Source: Rhizobium leguminosarum
GTDB lineage: Bacteria > Pseudomonadota > Alphaproteobacteria > Rhizobiales > Rhizobiaceae
Assembly (NCBI RefSeq): GCF_001652265.1
Contig: NZ_LWBS01000121.1
Span: forward strand, 1 to 64,000
Direction of reading: 5' to 3'
Length of the DNA stretch: 64,000 nucleotides
Made by a program: the position numbers and the translations under genes. The stretch's first letter is position 1. Every line of letters starts with the position of its first letter. The notes under the pieces are model-generated. The model was not told where the DNA came from. It did not search any database and worked only from the letters and a program-made list of their open reading frames with translations. Positions 34,048 to 43,201 of this stretch are shown here, piece after piece.

Positions 34048-36096
34048 TCAGGTGACGATGAATGAGCCGGTGGCTTGCGCCGTGGCCGGAACGCCAGAGG
34101 CGTTTATGGCCTCCACGAAGCCGTACTTTGTGCCGGCTGCCAGGCCGGTTACGAGGCGACTATCGGCAATATTCGGCGGCCCGTATTCGGTCGCAACGAG
34201 CGTAGATCCGGCAAAAACATTCACCGTGTTGACGTAGAGCCTGGCACCGAAATAGTTGGCGCTGTTCGGCGCCTTCCAATTATACGTTGCCTGACCAACT
34301 CCGCCTGTCGCCGAAACCCCGGTTACGATGCCTGGTGGCGTCGAGTCTGCGGTTGCCGTGCGCAACTCATACGAAGTCCAGTCCGAACTGGCGCCAGCCG
34401 CCCATGCGCGAAGCCTGAACCTGTACTGCACACCGTCAGCGAGGTATGCCGATCGCACCTGATCGGATTTGGGCGCCGAAATAACGCTTTGTGGGCCAGT
34501 GGATGCCGACGTTCTTTCCCACTCAAACTCATATGTCAGGAAGTCGGAGAAGTGATCCCACGTCGCTAGAGCATATGCGGCCGAAGAACCGCCAGAGACG
34601 GTTTCCGTCTGAATAACGACGTCAAAGTTTACCGGCAACGGCACGCTTCCGCGAGGAAGAACCACAACGGAGGCGCCAGGCACCCCCTCCTCCGTAGCCG
34701 CATCAAACTCATACAGGTCGGCAGGAACGACAATGCCGCTGAAGCTGACCGTCATATCCCTTAGCGAGATACTCACCTTGGATGTGATCTCGACGATGGA
34801 GTCGGATAATTTCGGAGGATACTGAACCCTGACAAAGCGATGATATGCCACGTCTGCGTCTGGATCGTAGTGCGCCGTGACCGTAACTCTGGCCCCGTTA
34901 CGCCTGATATATGCCAGTTTCTGCAGGCGTTGAATGTGATTGTGCGATTGCACCGCCACGTTATCGACAGTCAGAGTACGTTCAGTGTCTTCGCCCACGT
35001 ATGGATTGCCGTAAATCGCCGCATCGTTGGTGTTGTAGAGGTCGGACGGATCGGTAAACCTCCCCCGTGCGGCAAGCACAGTCGTCGACGGATCGACGTT
35101 GGCATTCAATCCAAGCGACACGATATTCGTCTTGGTCAAAACTACCGAAGGGCTGACGCTCCCCCCTGCGTGCACGCCGATCTTACCGTCGGCCCGTTCG
35201 TAGACGACCAGATCGGCGGCCTGGTCAAGCGTCCTGCCCACCTCGATCGGGTCGCTGTTTGCTCTGAACCACATGCCGCCGTGGAAACGCTTCTCGACGC
35301 CACCACTGCGATTGAAGACATTCTCGTCACAGATATTCGCGGCGTTGATATAGTCGGGAAGATACATGTCGGACATCGACAACTTGCCGCCATACGGGCT
35401 AGTCAAGTGCCACAAACGCATAAGCGCGATATTGGTTGTGAATGCTGTCGCACCTGTGCGGGGATCGTAAAGCAAGGCTCCGCGAATTACGGCAGAGTGC
35501 TCAGGCATCTGATTTGGGTAGACGTTAAGAAAGTCTTTTTGAGACGGCGTGAAGCAGTGCATCTTGACCGATGCCAGGCCGTCGCCACGATAGTGCGTAT
35601 TCCAAATCGATGGAAAGGCCGCGGAAACGTCGGAGTAGTCAGTCTCTATCGGCAGCCCGACGCGAGACGAAATGAAGATGTATTCCGTACCGTCTTCATA
35701 AAAATGAGGCGGGTCGATTACGACGCCGGAGCCATCGAGCGTAATCGCTTCATCATGCAGATAGTGCTGCACATAGCCTTGAATGCGGTGTCCGGCATGC
35801 ACCAAAATGTGATAAACAATGCCGTTCGTTTCCTCAAGAAAGACGTAATCGCCAGCCTTCTTCACCTGCCCTAGAACGATCGCCAAGGGTGGAACTGACT
35901 GCTTGAGGTTGTAGGTGCCATCTTCCGGCTTCGGCACAGATGGCTTTGGCATCAGCGCCCGCGAAAGCAGCGTTGCACCCGCCGCCAACCCACCATACGC
36001 AAGAGCAAGCGTGCCGAGATACAGTGCGTTAGCGCCAGCCACAGTTGTTGCTGCCGACGACACGATGAGCGCGCCGAGGCTGATAAGATCGGGCAT
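34048..36096 (-). CDS. Tail tip / central fibre (gpJ-like) protein
   Basis: 682 residues. N-terminal hydrophobic helices (about 5-45), a conserved tail-tip body (SVPPLAIVLGQVKKAGDYVF; MLLYDPRTGATAF-like region around 215) and C-terminal fibronectin-type beta domains (after 500; WDHFSDFLTYEFEWER, YRFRLRAWAAGASSDW). Shorter than lambda gpJ. It starts four bases before the DUF6950 gene's end region and follows the tail assembly genes in standard order. Confidence 0.78.
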   Translation of the reverse strand: MPDLISLGALIVSSAATTVAGANALYLGTLALAYGGLAAGATLLSRALMPKPSVPKPEDGTYNLKQSVPPLAIVLGQVKKAGDYVFLEETNGIVYHILVHAGHRIQGYVQHYLHDEAITLDGSGVVIDPPHFYEDGTEYIFISSRVGLPIETDYSDVSAAFPSIWNTHYRGDGLASVKMHCFTPSQKDFLNVYPNQMPEHSAVIRGALLYDPRTGATAFTTNIALMRLWHLTSPYGGKLSMSDMYLPDYINAANICDENVFNRSGGVEKRFHGGMWFRANSDPIEVGRTLDQAADLVVYERADGKIGVHAGGSVSPSVVLTKTNIVSLGLNANVDPSTTVLAARGRFTDPSDLYNTNDAAIYGNPYVGEDTERTLTVDNVAVQSHNHIQRLQKLAYIRRNGARVTVTAHYDPDADVAYHRFVRVQYPPKLSDSIVEITSKVSISLRDMTVSFSGIVVPADLYEFDAATEEGVPGASVVVLPRGSVPLPVNFDVVIQTETVSGGSSAAYALATWDHFSDFLTYEFEWERTSASTGPQSVISAPKSDQVRSAYLADGVQYRFRLRAWAAGASSDWTSYELRTATADSTPPGIVTGVSATGGVGQATYNWKAPNSANYFGARLYVNTVNVFAGSTLVATEYGPPNIADSRLVTGLAAGTKYGFVEAINASGVPATAQATGSFIVT

Positions 36097-36099
36097 TTA

Positions 36100-36519
36100 T
36101 CAGATTTTCCAGATTGCCAGGGGTCGCGCGGCCATCGGCCCAACGTGGTCATGAAAGCGAACGAGCCAACGCTCGCCGTCAAAGATCGCGCCCCACTGCC
36201 TTTGAATGTTCGTTGGTGATCCGATGACGCCTATGACGCCAAGTTGCGGGCCGTCTGCGCGATGTCCGCCGATGCTGGCTACGCAGCGCTCCACAACCGG
36301 AACAACGCCACCAGCGCCCGCTATGATGGCGCGGAAGCCGTCGTCGCTGTCGTAAGTGCCGCGAAGGTGTGAGGCGGGATCGGAATGACCGAGCCACATC
36401 GCCCACGAAGCGAGGAACATGCAGCAGTCGACTTGGCAGGGCCGCCAATGACGAGTGTTGTGGTCTGCAAAAAAAGCGGCCAGCGCCCGCGCAGACGGCA
36501 CCACTACCAGTTCGGCCAT
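36100..36519 (-). CDS. DUF6950-type tail assembly protein
   Basis: 139 residues from ATG 36519. Contains RPCQVDCCMFLASWAMWLGH and LRGTYDSDDGFRAII, the Cys and RGxY blocks of a phage family placed where NlpC/P60-like tail peptidases sit. It overlaps the preceding gene by 16 bases. Enzymatic activity is not established. Confidence 0.7.
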   Translation of the reverse strand: MAELVVVPSARALAAFFADHNTRHWRPCQVDCCMFLASWAMWLGHSDPASHLRGTYDSDDGFRAIIAGAGGVVPVVERCVASIGGHRADGPQLGVIGVIGSPTNIQRQWGAIFDGERWLVRFHDHVGPMAARPLAIWKI

Positions 36520-37070
36520 CTGACTGTTTTGTCCTTCAGGCCAGGGATGCGCTCGCAAAAACGATCATCTGGCGCCGTCGGATTGAGCACCCTCGCCCGA
36601 GCGCGCTGGTCTACGTCGGACAGAACTGCGCCATTCGTCACGGAGCGAAGTGTAAAGCGATTGGCGACATCGACCTGTATCGTGGATCTTATGCCCGTAT
36701 CGCCGGCCTGATCAACGAAGTTTAGGTTTGAAATCTTCCCGGTGAATTTGACTTTCACATCCCCGGTTGGCTGGTCGTAATCATCGCACCTTTGCAGCAA
36801 GATGCGAAAGTTCGATCCGACGATATTGCCATCCTGATAGTCTTCCCATACCGAGTTACTGGTCGTTTCATCGATCCCAGAAAGCACAAGAGACAAGGTG
36901 AATGCTTCGGCATTAATGGCCGCTTCGATCTGCCCCAACGCATCCTCGTTGATGATGCACGATCGATATATGTCACCCTCGTAATCCACGAATGGGCCAC
37001 CAGACCCATCCCAAAAACGAAGAGTGCCAGATGGAAGCTCCACTTGGCACAAAATACGAAGACTGGCCAA
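36504..37070 (-). CDS. Minor tail protein
   Basis: 188 residues from TTG 37070 (AGGAGG seven bases upstream). Beta-rich (TLRFWDGSGGPFVDYEGDIY; FRILLQRCDDYDQP) and ending GERIPG-like. Resembles the minor tail proteins between tape measure and tip in GTA-like phages; exact family not recognised. Confidence 0.65.
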   Translation of the reverse strand: MASLRILCQVELPSGTLRFWDGSGGPFVDYEGDIYRSCIINEDALGQIEAAINAEAFTLSLVLSGIDETTSNSVWEDYQDGNIVGSNFRILLQRCDDYDQPTGDVKVKFTGKISNLNFVDQAGDTGIRSTIQVDVANRFTLRSVTNGAVLSDVDQRARARVLNPTAPDDRFCERIPGLKDKTVRWPNW

Positions 37071-37088
37071 AGGCAGCCCTCCTTGAAA

Positions 37089-37811
37089 TTAGATGAGGCC
37101 TAGCGCCAACTGGTTCCAGTAATCCGTCGCCTCGACGAAACTGACGTTGGGCTTGGTGCCCTTGGTGATGGCGTCCTGCGTCACATCCATGCCGCGGTCA
37201 TCGGCCAAATGGCAAAGGCACGTCGGACGGTCGAACTCCAGATCGGAGCCGGGCGGAATAAGCTCGCGCACGCTTGGCGTTATCGGAACTGTCCAGATGT
37301 CGCCATCAACGGCAATAACTGGGCCGGTTTCGTAAAGCGCGTGATTGAACGAAAAGCGCACGCCGACCAGATCTGTCGCGGCATTGATGATGCGCAGCCT
37401 GATCGATGTTGCTCCGATTGGCGTCGAGCCATCCGTTACAACAGAAATAGCATTCTGTTCGTATAGCGTTTCATCGCCGAATGACGTGTCATCTCCATGC
37501 GGAAGGCTTATCAATGGCTCGAAGCGCCCCGATGCGTATGGCGCCGAAAGTGAAGCCGGCACGCGCACGGCAATCAAACCTGCGCGCCCTCCGATCTGCG
37601 TACGAACGGCCTGCCACGCGCGCCACTGATCGCGGTAGCGGTTCTGGATGACGACGCCGGTATAATCGACGCTCCAGAATCCGAGATCTGTGCGCGTTAC
37701 GGGTTCGACGCCGCCAAGTGACTTGCCGCCGCTGCGCGTGAACGCAACGACGTTTGCCTGCACCTGTGAAGGAGTGAGCAGGCAAAATGGCCATTCCAAA
37801 ATCGACGCCAT
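37089..37811 (-). CDS. Minor tail protein
   Basis: 240 residues (MASILEWPFCLLTPSQVQAN), with SGGKSLGGVEPVTRTDLGFW near the start. Placed after the tape measure gene, separated by five bases, and so likely part of the distal tail/baseplate. No named family is certain. Confidence 0.65.
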   Translation of the reverse strand: MASILEWPFCLLTPSQVQANVVAFTRSGGKSLGGVEPVTRTDLGFWSVDYTGVVIQNRYRDQWRAWQAVRTQIGGRAGLIAVRVPASLSAPYASGRFEPLISLPHGDDTSFGDETLYEQNAISVVTDGSTPIGATSIRLRIINAATDLVGVRFSFNHALYETGPVIAVDGDIWTVPITPSVRELIPPGSDLEFDRPTCLCHLADDRGMDVTQDAITKGTKPNVSFVEATDYWNQLALGLI

Positions 37812-37816
37812 CTATC

Positions 37817-40012
37817 CTACCCTGTCCTATAATCGCCGCCGGCGCTGTCGTTTTGATACTTTGCCATAGTTGGAACGACTTGCTGATTCGCAGCCGACAC
37901 AATGCGCGGGCTGGCCGCGGCTACCGTGTCATTGCTTACCGACTTCACGTAAGCCCGTAGGCCGCCAGTGTCGTCGACCGACACGCCGACTTGGATGTCG
38001 GTCTTGCCGTTGCGGGCAGCCGAAGCGCCGCCGCTGCGAACAACAGGCATGGCCGGGGCGCCAACAAGGCCGCCGCTGGCGTAGCCCTGCAGTCTGCGCA
38101 GGTTCTTGACGCCGATCCGCTTAGTGGTCTCGGCATCCATGACATATTCGCCCTTATGGACGACGCCAGCAGGTTCGTTCTTGCCGCCGGGCCCGGTGTA
38201 TCCACCTTCGGAAAAGCCGAGGAGCGCACCAATGCCTGCAAACAGGCCGCCGCCAGCACCTCCACCGCCGCCAAAGATGGCGTTGAGGCCGATGTCGATG
38301 ACCTTATCCAAGACCTTGTTGAGTGCGTTTGACAGCGCCTCAGCTGCAGAAGAACCGCTGCGCAGATCGGAGATAAAGCCGCTGGTGATGTCCTTCGCTG
38401 TGCTCCGGAAGTCTTCAGCGGCGTCCTTTACTCGATCCTGTGACGCCTGCAGCTTCTCTGCCGCAACGCTCGCATTCGCATAGCCGGTCGCCAACTGATC
38501 GATTGACGCCTTGAGGGCCGGCGTAATTGTGATCCCGGCTTTTTGCGCCGCAGTCATCAAGTCGCTTTGGGCACGCGCCTTCTCAAGCGCAAAGCCGTAA
38601 TCGTCTACAAGAGGATTGACCGTGGCCTGCGCGGCCGTCTCGTTTTGGAGGGCAACGGTGCGTTCCTTGATCTGCTCAATCTCGCGCTGGTATTCGTCGG
38701 CTCCCTTGCTTCCGCCGCCAGCACCACCGCCGCCTTTGCTCTTGCTGCCTCCGCCGCCTTTGCTGGTCGTCGTTGGCTTGAAGTCTGCGATCGAAACTGG
38801 CTTTACGCTTGCGGCGGCTGACTCCGCCAGGCGCCCGCCTTTTGGTGTGGTCGCCGCACCACCGCCGAGAACGCTGTTCTTAACCGCATCTGCGGTAAGT
38901 TTCCCGGCCTGCTCTATCTGGCCGGTGAATGCCTCATTGATTCGATCCGTTATCAGGTCGTCTTGTTTGATGACTAGACCGCCGCCCAGATAGCTCTTCA
39001 CGGTGTCGCCCGGCAGCGAGCCAACAATCGCCTTGCCTACGCTTGCGAGGCCGCTAAGTTGGCCAATGGCATTGGCGAAAGAATTCGCCGTGGCAATACC
39101 GGAATTCATCGCGTTGATTACGGCAGTCACCTGCCCGATCAGGGAGTCGAAATTGACGCTATTAACGAAACCGGAAACCTGATCAATCGCGGTTCCGAAC
39201 GTCTTGCTGGCCTCAGACGATTCATTGAACCGCCTCGCGGCGTCGATGAGGGATGTCTGCAAATTCGTAAGGTGCTGATCAAGCGTCAGCGTGGCGCCGG
39301 CAACCTTATCTTGCAGGACAGGCGCACCAGCCTCGAATGCCCTAAAGAACGCCTCGGATGACACCTTGCCATCAACGACAAGGGCCTTCAGGCGAGCAAC
39401 CGAGCCTCCTGCCTCCTTTAGGCCTATCGCCACGGCTTGCGCGATGGTCGGCGTGCCCTCAAGGATCGAATTGAATTCTTCCGCGTGGACGGTTCCGGAG
39501 CCGAGCGCTTGACCAAGCTGTAACAGCGATCCAGATGCGGTCGTTGCATCTGTTCCGGCCACACGAAGCGCCAGCGCAACGTTGTTGGTGAATGCCAGCA
39601 ACTGCTCGCTGTTTACGCCCAACTCCTTTTGGCTCTGCGAAGCGCGGCCATAGAGAGTTACAAGCGTTTCCAGCGGTGCGGCGTTATTCTTGGCAGAAAC
39701 GAGCAGCTTTTGATAAACCGCGTCCAGTTCCTTGCCAGAAAGGCCGGCGACTTTCAGCGAGTTGCTGATGCGCGTGCCGGCGTCCAATAGTTCTTTCGCG
39801 CCGGCGGCTCCGCCGACCAGAGCAAAAGCCCGCGCAGCAGACGAGGCAAAGCCGTCGAATCCACTGCTGAGCTTCTTGTTCATCGAAGCGAAGCGGCTTT
39901 CGATCGCGCGAGTGTTCTTGTTGGCGATACCCATCGCCCGATTTAGGGAATTTTCGTATTTCTTAATGTCTGCCGACAGAGATACAACGAGCTGCTCGAG
40001 GTCAGTTGCCAT
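37817..40012 (-). CDS. Tail tape measure protein
   Basis: 731 residues. N-terminal helical domain typical of lambda-family tape measures (VVSLSADIKKYENSLNRAMG; LVTLYGRASQSQKELGVNSE; LGQALGSGTVHAEEFNSILE), a low-complexity Gly/Ser/Lys linker near 440-460, helical part and a C-terminal GFSEGGYTGPGG segment with a short metal- or peptidase-like tail. Sets tail length; about 730 residues implies a tail of roughly 110 nm by the usual proportion. Confidence 0.92.
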   Translation of the reverse strand: MATDLEQLVVSLSADIKKYENSLNRAMGIANKNTRAIESRFASMNKKLSSGFDGFASSAARAFALVGGAAGAKELLDAGTRISNSLKVAGLSGKELDAVYQKLLVSAKNNAAPLETLVTLYGRASQSQKELGVNSEQLLAFTNNVALALRVAGTDATTASGSLLQLGQALGSGTVHAEEFNSILEGTPTIAQAVAIGLKEAGGSVARLKALVVDGKVSSEAFFRAFEAGAPVLQDKVAGATLTLDQHLTNLQTSLIDAARRFNESSEASKTFGTAIDQVSGFVNSVNFDSLIGQVTAVINAMNSGIATANSFANAIGQLSGLASVGKAIVGSLPGDTVKSYLGGGLVIKQDDLITDRINEAFTGQIEQAGKLTADAVKNSVLGGGAATTPKGGRLAESAAASVKPVSIADFKPTTTSKGGGGSKSKGGGGAGGGSKGADEYQREIEQIKERTVALQNETAAQATVNPLVDDYGFALEKARAQSDLMTAAQKAGITITPALKASIDQLATGYANASVAAEKLQASQDRVKDAAEDFRSTAKDITSGFISDLRSGSSAAEALSNALNKVLDKVIDIGLNAIFGGGGGAGGGLFAGIGALLGFSEGGYTGPGGKNEPAGVVHKGEYVMDAETTKRIGVKNLRRLQGYASGGLVGAPAMPVVRSGGASAARNGKTDIQVGVSVDDTGGLRAYVKSVSNDTVAAASPRIVSAANQQVVPTMAKYQNDSAGGDYRTG

Positions 40013-40041
40013 TCGTTCGATCTCGTTCTATTTATTAGTGT

Positions 40042-40285
40042 ATGGGGATACAGAAGCGGCGAATGTTCTGCGAAGATGACGTGGCCATGGTGCTTGCCGA
40101 GAGGCAGACGCCAAACCACGTTCTGCATTTGCTGCTCAGCGTTTTCACCGCGGGATTCTGGATCCCGGATTGCCGTGACGCTGCTGACCGGTGGCGCTTA
40201 TAAGTGCCCAAGGTGCGGCGCCAGGACGCGCGCTTACGTGCCAAGGAAATACAAGGCGGCACTTGCCGCCAAGCTTATTCCTTAG
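40042..40285 (+). pseudogene. Broken small zinc-ribbon gene on the opposite strand
   Basis: Frame 1 (40042-40203) begins MGIQKRRMFCEDDVAMVLAE and runs to TAGFWIPDC, then goes off; frame 2 continues as IAVTLLTGGAYKCPRCGART and ends at 40285. Joined, they make one protein of a known small type (hydrophobic WxPxW segment, then KCPRCG ribbon), so a loss of one base or gain of two near 40170 has split it. It lies antisense to the end of the tail chaperone gene. Confidence 0.5.
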
Positions 40286-40529
40286 ATTTCAGCCACTCGA
40301 ACAGATCATCGGCTTCCTTATCCGACATCTTCTCGTCTTCGCCGCTATGCGCCTTAACGTATCCCTCGATGGCCGCCATGAACTGCCACATGGACATCGC
40401 ATTGACCTGCTGCGGCGTGAAACCTACCGCGGCTCCAGTGCCGTAAATCGCGCCAAATCTAAGCTTGCCGTTCGGCAGGTCGTCTATCTGACTTCCGCTT
40501 GATCTGGCGCTTCGGCTTCCCCCAACCGC
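40275..40529 (-). CDS. Tail chaperone extension (T part), probably made by -1 frameshift
   Basis: An 84-residue frame with no start codon of its own at the right place. Its conserved part, FTPQQVNAMSMWQFMAAIEG, is the signature of the GTA/rcc01693-type tail assembly chaperone. It lies in the -1 frame relative to the gene at 40484-40843 and opens at 40529, so a -1 ribosomal slip would give a fused G-T protein, as in lambda. The overlap contains GGGGG (plus strand CCCCC at 40519-40523) within codons TTG-GGG-GAA. Confidence 0.7.
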   Translation of the reverse strand, partial: AVGGSRSARSSGSQIDDLPNGKLRFGAIYGTGAAVGFTPQQVNAMSMWQFMAAIEGYVKAHSGEDEKMSDKEADDLFEWLKSKE

Positions 40530-40843
40530 TCATCCTCCGCGCCGATCAGGCCCGCCGCCAGGATGGCCACCGCATGCGGGTGGTTTTCCATAGGCGGGCG
40601 CGCCTCAACATAAGTGCGGATCAACTTGAGAGCCTTGACGGGCTCAAGCCCGCCGCCGATCAGGCCGAGGCGGATGACGTTGGAGATATCCTCAATGCGC
40701 CATTGCCCGGTATGCAGGCGGTTCAGCACGACATATGGGCCGGCGTCCGTCTTTTCCTGCAGCTCGGCGAGTTCGCCCCATTTTAAAGAAAATCGATATG
40801 TTCCATCGCCCCAATCAAGGTCGATAGTTGCGCTTCTAGACAT
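40484..40843 (-). CDS. Tail assembly chaperone (G part)
   Basis: 119 residues from ATG 40843 (GGAG eight bases before). Matches the GTA tail-assembly family (MSRSATIDLDWGDGTYRFSL; RLGLIGGGLEPVKALKLIRT). Lies directly upstream of the tape measure as such chaperones do. An ATG three codons upstream is possible. Together with the T part it would coat the tape measure during tail assembly. Confidence 0.8.
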   Translation of the reverse strand: MSRSATIDLDWGDGTYRFSLKWGELAELQEKTDAGPYVVLNRLHTGQWRIEDISNVIRLGLIGGGLEPVKALKLIRTYVEARPPMENHPHAVAILAAGLIGAEDERLGEAEAPDQAEVR

Positions 40844-40845
40844 AT

Positions 40846-41736
40846 TCAGCACTCCAAGGCTAGGCTTGGTTGAAATTGCGAGCCAAATTTATTGCTCTTT
40901 TTGTGATTGTCTGTAGCCCACAGAGGCTGAAGATTCTTGAGCGACCAAGCACGCGAAAAATCAAGATGCTCAGGTCTGCTGTAGTTAAAAATACTCTTAG
41001 GAATCACGTGATCCACGTGCCAATCGCCGTAGTTCTCCCAAGTCATGCCAGGGAGAAATAACTTTTCAAGATGCCTCGTAAGTTCGCCCAGCGAATATCC
41101 TACTAATGACTCCCACGTCCTGCCATCCTTCGCCCCAGAAAGACACGCGGCGATCGATCTGGATATGGCCTTGTCCAACCTCTTCTTGGGGTCCGCCATC
41201 CTGGCGTTATACGCCGCATTCACTTTGTCTCTGTTTGCTAGTCGCCACTTCCTGCCGTAGGATGCATGCCTGACCGGGTCCGACTCGCGTTGGCGGGCAT
41301 TTCTTTCCCGTTCAGATTCAGCATTCCCCAAACCCCACAGTTTAACGTTCTCTTTTTGAACGATGGCAGCGCAATCTAAGCAATATTTTTGCGCTGGACC
41401 GCGCGCAATACAATCGATGTCGCACCGCTTGCAGTTCATATGCGAGCCTATTTCAAGCTTGCCCGCGTCACGTCGCCTTGCTGCGCTTCTGGTGTTTGCC
41501 GATAGCCTTAAAGTCTCTGGAGATTCAGCAAATTTTACGCGCCGCTTTTCGGAAATGGTCGCTGAATTTACTGAGTAAGAAGTCCTGTTATTCGAATTTT
41601 TGCACTCGATACAGAGTGAATGTCTGCCGGCCAATCCGCTAGGATTCGCGTGAAAACTATCCAAACTTTTAGGATTCATGCACTTTGTGCACGTCTTGAA
41701 TGCGCCGGCGTCACCAGCATATATAAAGTCAGCCAC
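40846..41736 (-). CDS. HNH endonuclease with zinc ribbons (homing type)
   Basis: 296 residues from GTG 41736 (GAGGAG nine bases upstream). Starts with a CxxC ribbon (FKTCTKCMNPKSLDSF; LCIECKN), has a second Cys cluster (MNCKRCDIDC; KYCLDCA) and ends with an HNH core (WENYGDWHVDHVIPKSIFN; LKNLQPLWATDNHKKSN). A paralogue is at 45385-46095. Lodged between the tail tube and chaperone genes, typical of mobile endonucleases. Confidence 0.85.
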   Translation of the reverse strand: MADFIYAGDAGAFKTCTKCMNPKSLDSFHANPSGLAGRHSLCIECKNSNNRTSYSVNSATISEKRRVKFAESPETLRLSANTRSAARRRDAGKLEIGSHMNCKRCDIDCIARGPAQKYCLDCAAIVQKENVKLWGLGNAESERERNARQRESDPVRHASYGRKWRLANRDKVNAAYNARMADPKKRLDKAISRSIAACLSGAKDGRTWESLVGYSLGELTRHLEKLFLPGMTWENYGDWHVDHVIPKSIFNYSRPEHLDFSRAWSLKNLQPLWATDNHKKSNKFGSQFQPSLALEC

Positions 41737-41845
41737 TCGATGCTCCTCTAAAGCTCGTGGGGTTAGAGACCGCAGGGCGCGCCAACGCTGCTGCGGTCTT
41801 GTCCTTATATAGTCTTTTTGCTGGCAGTAATCCAGTCGCGGCTCA

Positions 41846-42283
41846 TTAAGACACCGTGCGCACGAGCTCGCCGTCGCTCTGCATTTCGACCGACATGGTG
41901 ACGCGGCCACCCTGCTCAGTTGAAGGATTGAGCGAGGAAACGTGCATAAGGCCGGTCCACGTAATGGTTTTCGCCGGGAATTCGATTTCGATCTTGACCG
42001 GAACCGACTCGACATTTTCCCACGCATCAAGCCAAGTCTCTACGGACTCGGACGCGAGAACGCCCTCGCCGGAAACCGAGGCCGAAAGCGTGCTGGCATC
42101 ACGGCCAACCCAGGCAACCGCATCGGGATCATCGCAATCCGGCAGTGTGACGTCGGTCAGATCCTTCGTGAGCGTGAGGCTCTTCGAAGTGAAGCCGCAA
42201 GGCGCGGCATAGACGATAGGATCGGCGCTGTTGCCGAGCATGATGCGAAACTTGCCAAAGCGTGCTGTGGACGGCTGGGCCAT
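41846..42283 (-). CDS. Major tail tube protein
   Basis: 145 residues from ATG 42283 (GGAGACCAAG upstream). Beta-rich with phage tail-tube hallmarks (TSKSLTLTKDLTDVTLPDCD; WVGRDASTLSASVSGEGVL; ITWTGLMHVSSLNPS). Position between the DUF3168 gene and the chaperones fits. The recurrent CCACCAC leader is upstream. Confidence 0.82.
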   Translation of the reverse strand: MAQPSTARFGKFRIMLGNSADPIVYAAPCGFTSKSLTLTKDLTDVTLPDCDDPDAVAWVGRDASTLSASVSGEGVLASESVETWLDAWENVESVPVKIEIEFPAKTITWTGLMHVSSLNPSTEQGGRVTMSVEMQSDGELVRTVS

Positions 42284-42322
42284 CTTGGTCTCCAAATTGT
42301 GGTGGTGATTGGTGGCCGCCGG

Positions 42323-42739
42323 CTACGGGAGCTCGACAAATGCCGTTACGCTAATGATGGCGCGGTTCGTCGCTCCATCCGATTCCCGCTGGTAACGGGT
42401 GATGCGATGGCTAATGGTGGCCAGCGCGTTGGTCGTAAGTTCGAATTCTGCCTCGTGGAGAGCCGCACGCACCGCGCCTGCGATCTTACTGACCTCGGCG
42501 CTGCCGTATGCCTCGCCGCTGCCCCAAGACCAGCAATCGATCTGCATGTTGATTTCCATGCCGTCGATGCATTCGGCGCCGTCTGTCGTTGCATCCCACG
42601 GACCCATAGAAATGTAGGGGGATGGCTTTGTTCCGTCCGCGGGCCGGTCGTAGACGCGGCCAAAGACAAAGGCGTCGACCGATGCGTCAGCCTTAAGCCT
42701 GCCAATGACGGCGGCCTTGAGTTCAAAAACCGGATCCAA
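42323..42739 (-). CDS. Tail terminator, DUF3168 family
   Basis: 138 residues (MDPVFELKAAVIGRLKADAS; RVYDRPADGTKPSPYISMG). The DUF3168 family caps the tail tube or joins tail to head in siphoviruses. Ends 38 bases before the tail tube leader and starts three bases after the HK97-gp10 stop. Confidence 0.85.
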   Translation of the reverse strand: MDPVFELKAAVIGRLKADASVDAFVFGRVYDRPADGTKPSPYISMGPWDATTDGAECIDGMEINMQIDCWSWGSGEAYGSAEVSKIAGAVRAALHEAEFELTTNALATISHRITRYQRESDGATNRAIISVTAFVELP

Positions 42740-42742
42740 GGG

Positions 42743-43201
42743 TTAACTCCCTGCCGCCACTTCTTTGGCTGCCTTATTGATGGCGCGGGTAATGCGGCCC
42801 TTCACCTTCTTGCGGTTCGCCCTGTAAGAAACGAAAAAGAAGGGCGATGCCGCAATCGCGGGGATAGTGGCGCCAGCAAACTTGCCGCCAGCCGTATGCG
42901 ATGCCGTACCAAATTCCACAAAACGGGCGTAGTAGGCTGTCGCGTTGCCGGCAAAGACGGTAATCGTCAGATCGCCTCCAACAGATTGAACCTTAGCAAG
43001 CGTTATCGCGCCCTTCGGCGCTCGGCCATATGTCCATGCGATACTGTCGCGCAGGTCGCCGCTATCGGTAGGCACCAGCGACCGCATCATGGATACGATC
43101 TCTTCTGCGCCCTGCTCCATCGCCGCGCGTATGCGCGCTTTGGCGACCGCTGGCAGGCGACTAAGCTTGCGCTGCAATTCCTTCAGACCCTTGACCGTCA
43201 T
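42743..43201 (-). CDS. HK97 gp10-type tail-component protein
   Basis: 152 residues: VKGLKELQRKLSRLPAVAKA, then LVPTDSGDLRDSIAWT and RFVEFGTASH, the gp10 family blocks. Involved in joining head and tail. Overlaps the preceding gene by four bases. Confidence 0.87.
   Translation of the reverse strand: MTVKGLKELQRKLSRLPAVAKARIRAAMEQGAEEIVSMMRSLVPTDSGDLRDSIAWTYGRAPKGAITLAKVQSVGGDLTITVFAGNATAYYARFVEFGTASHTAGGKFAGATIPAIAASPFFFVSYRANRKKVKGRITRAINKAAKEVAAGS

Noticed and set aside
34840..35874. 344-codon plus-strand frame
   Set aside because: Antisense to the tail tip gene; no recognisable domain.
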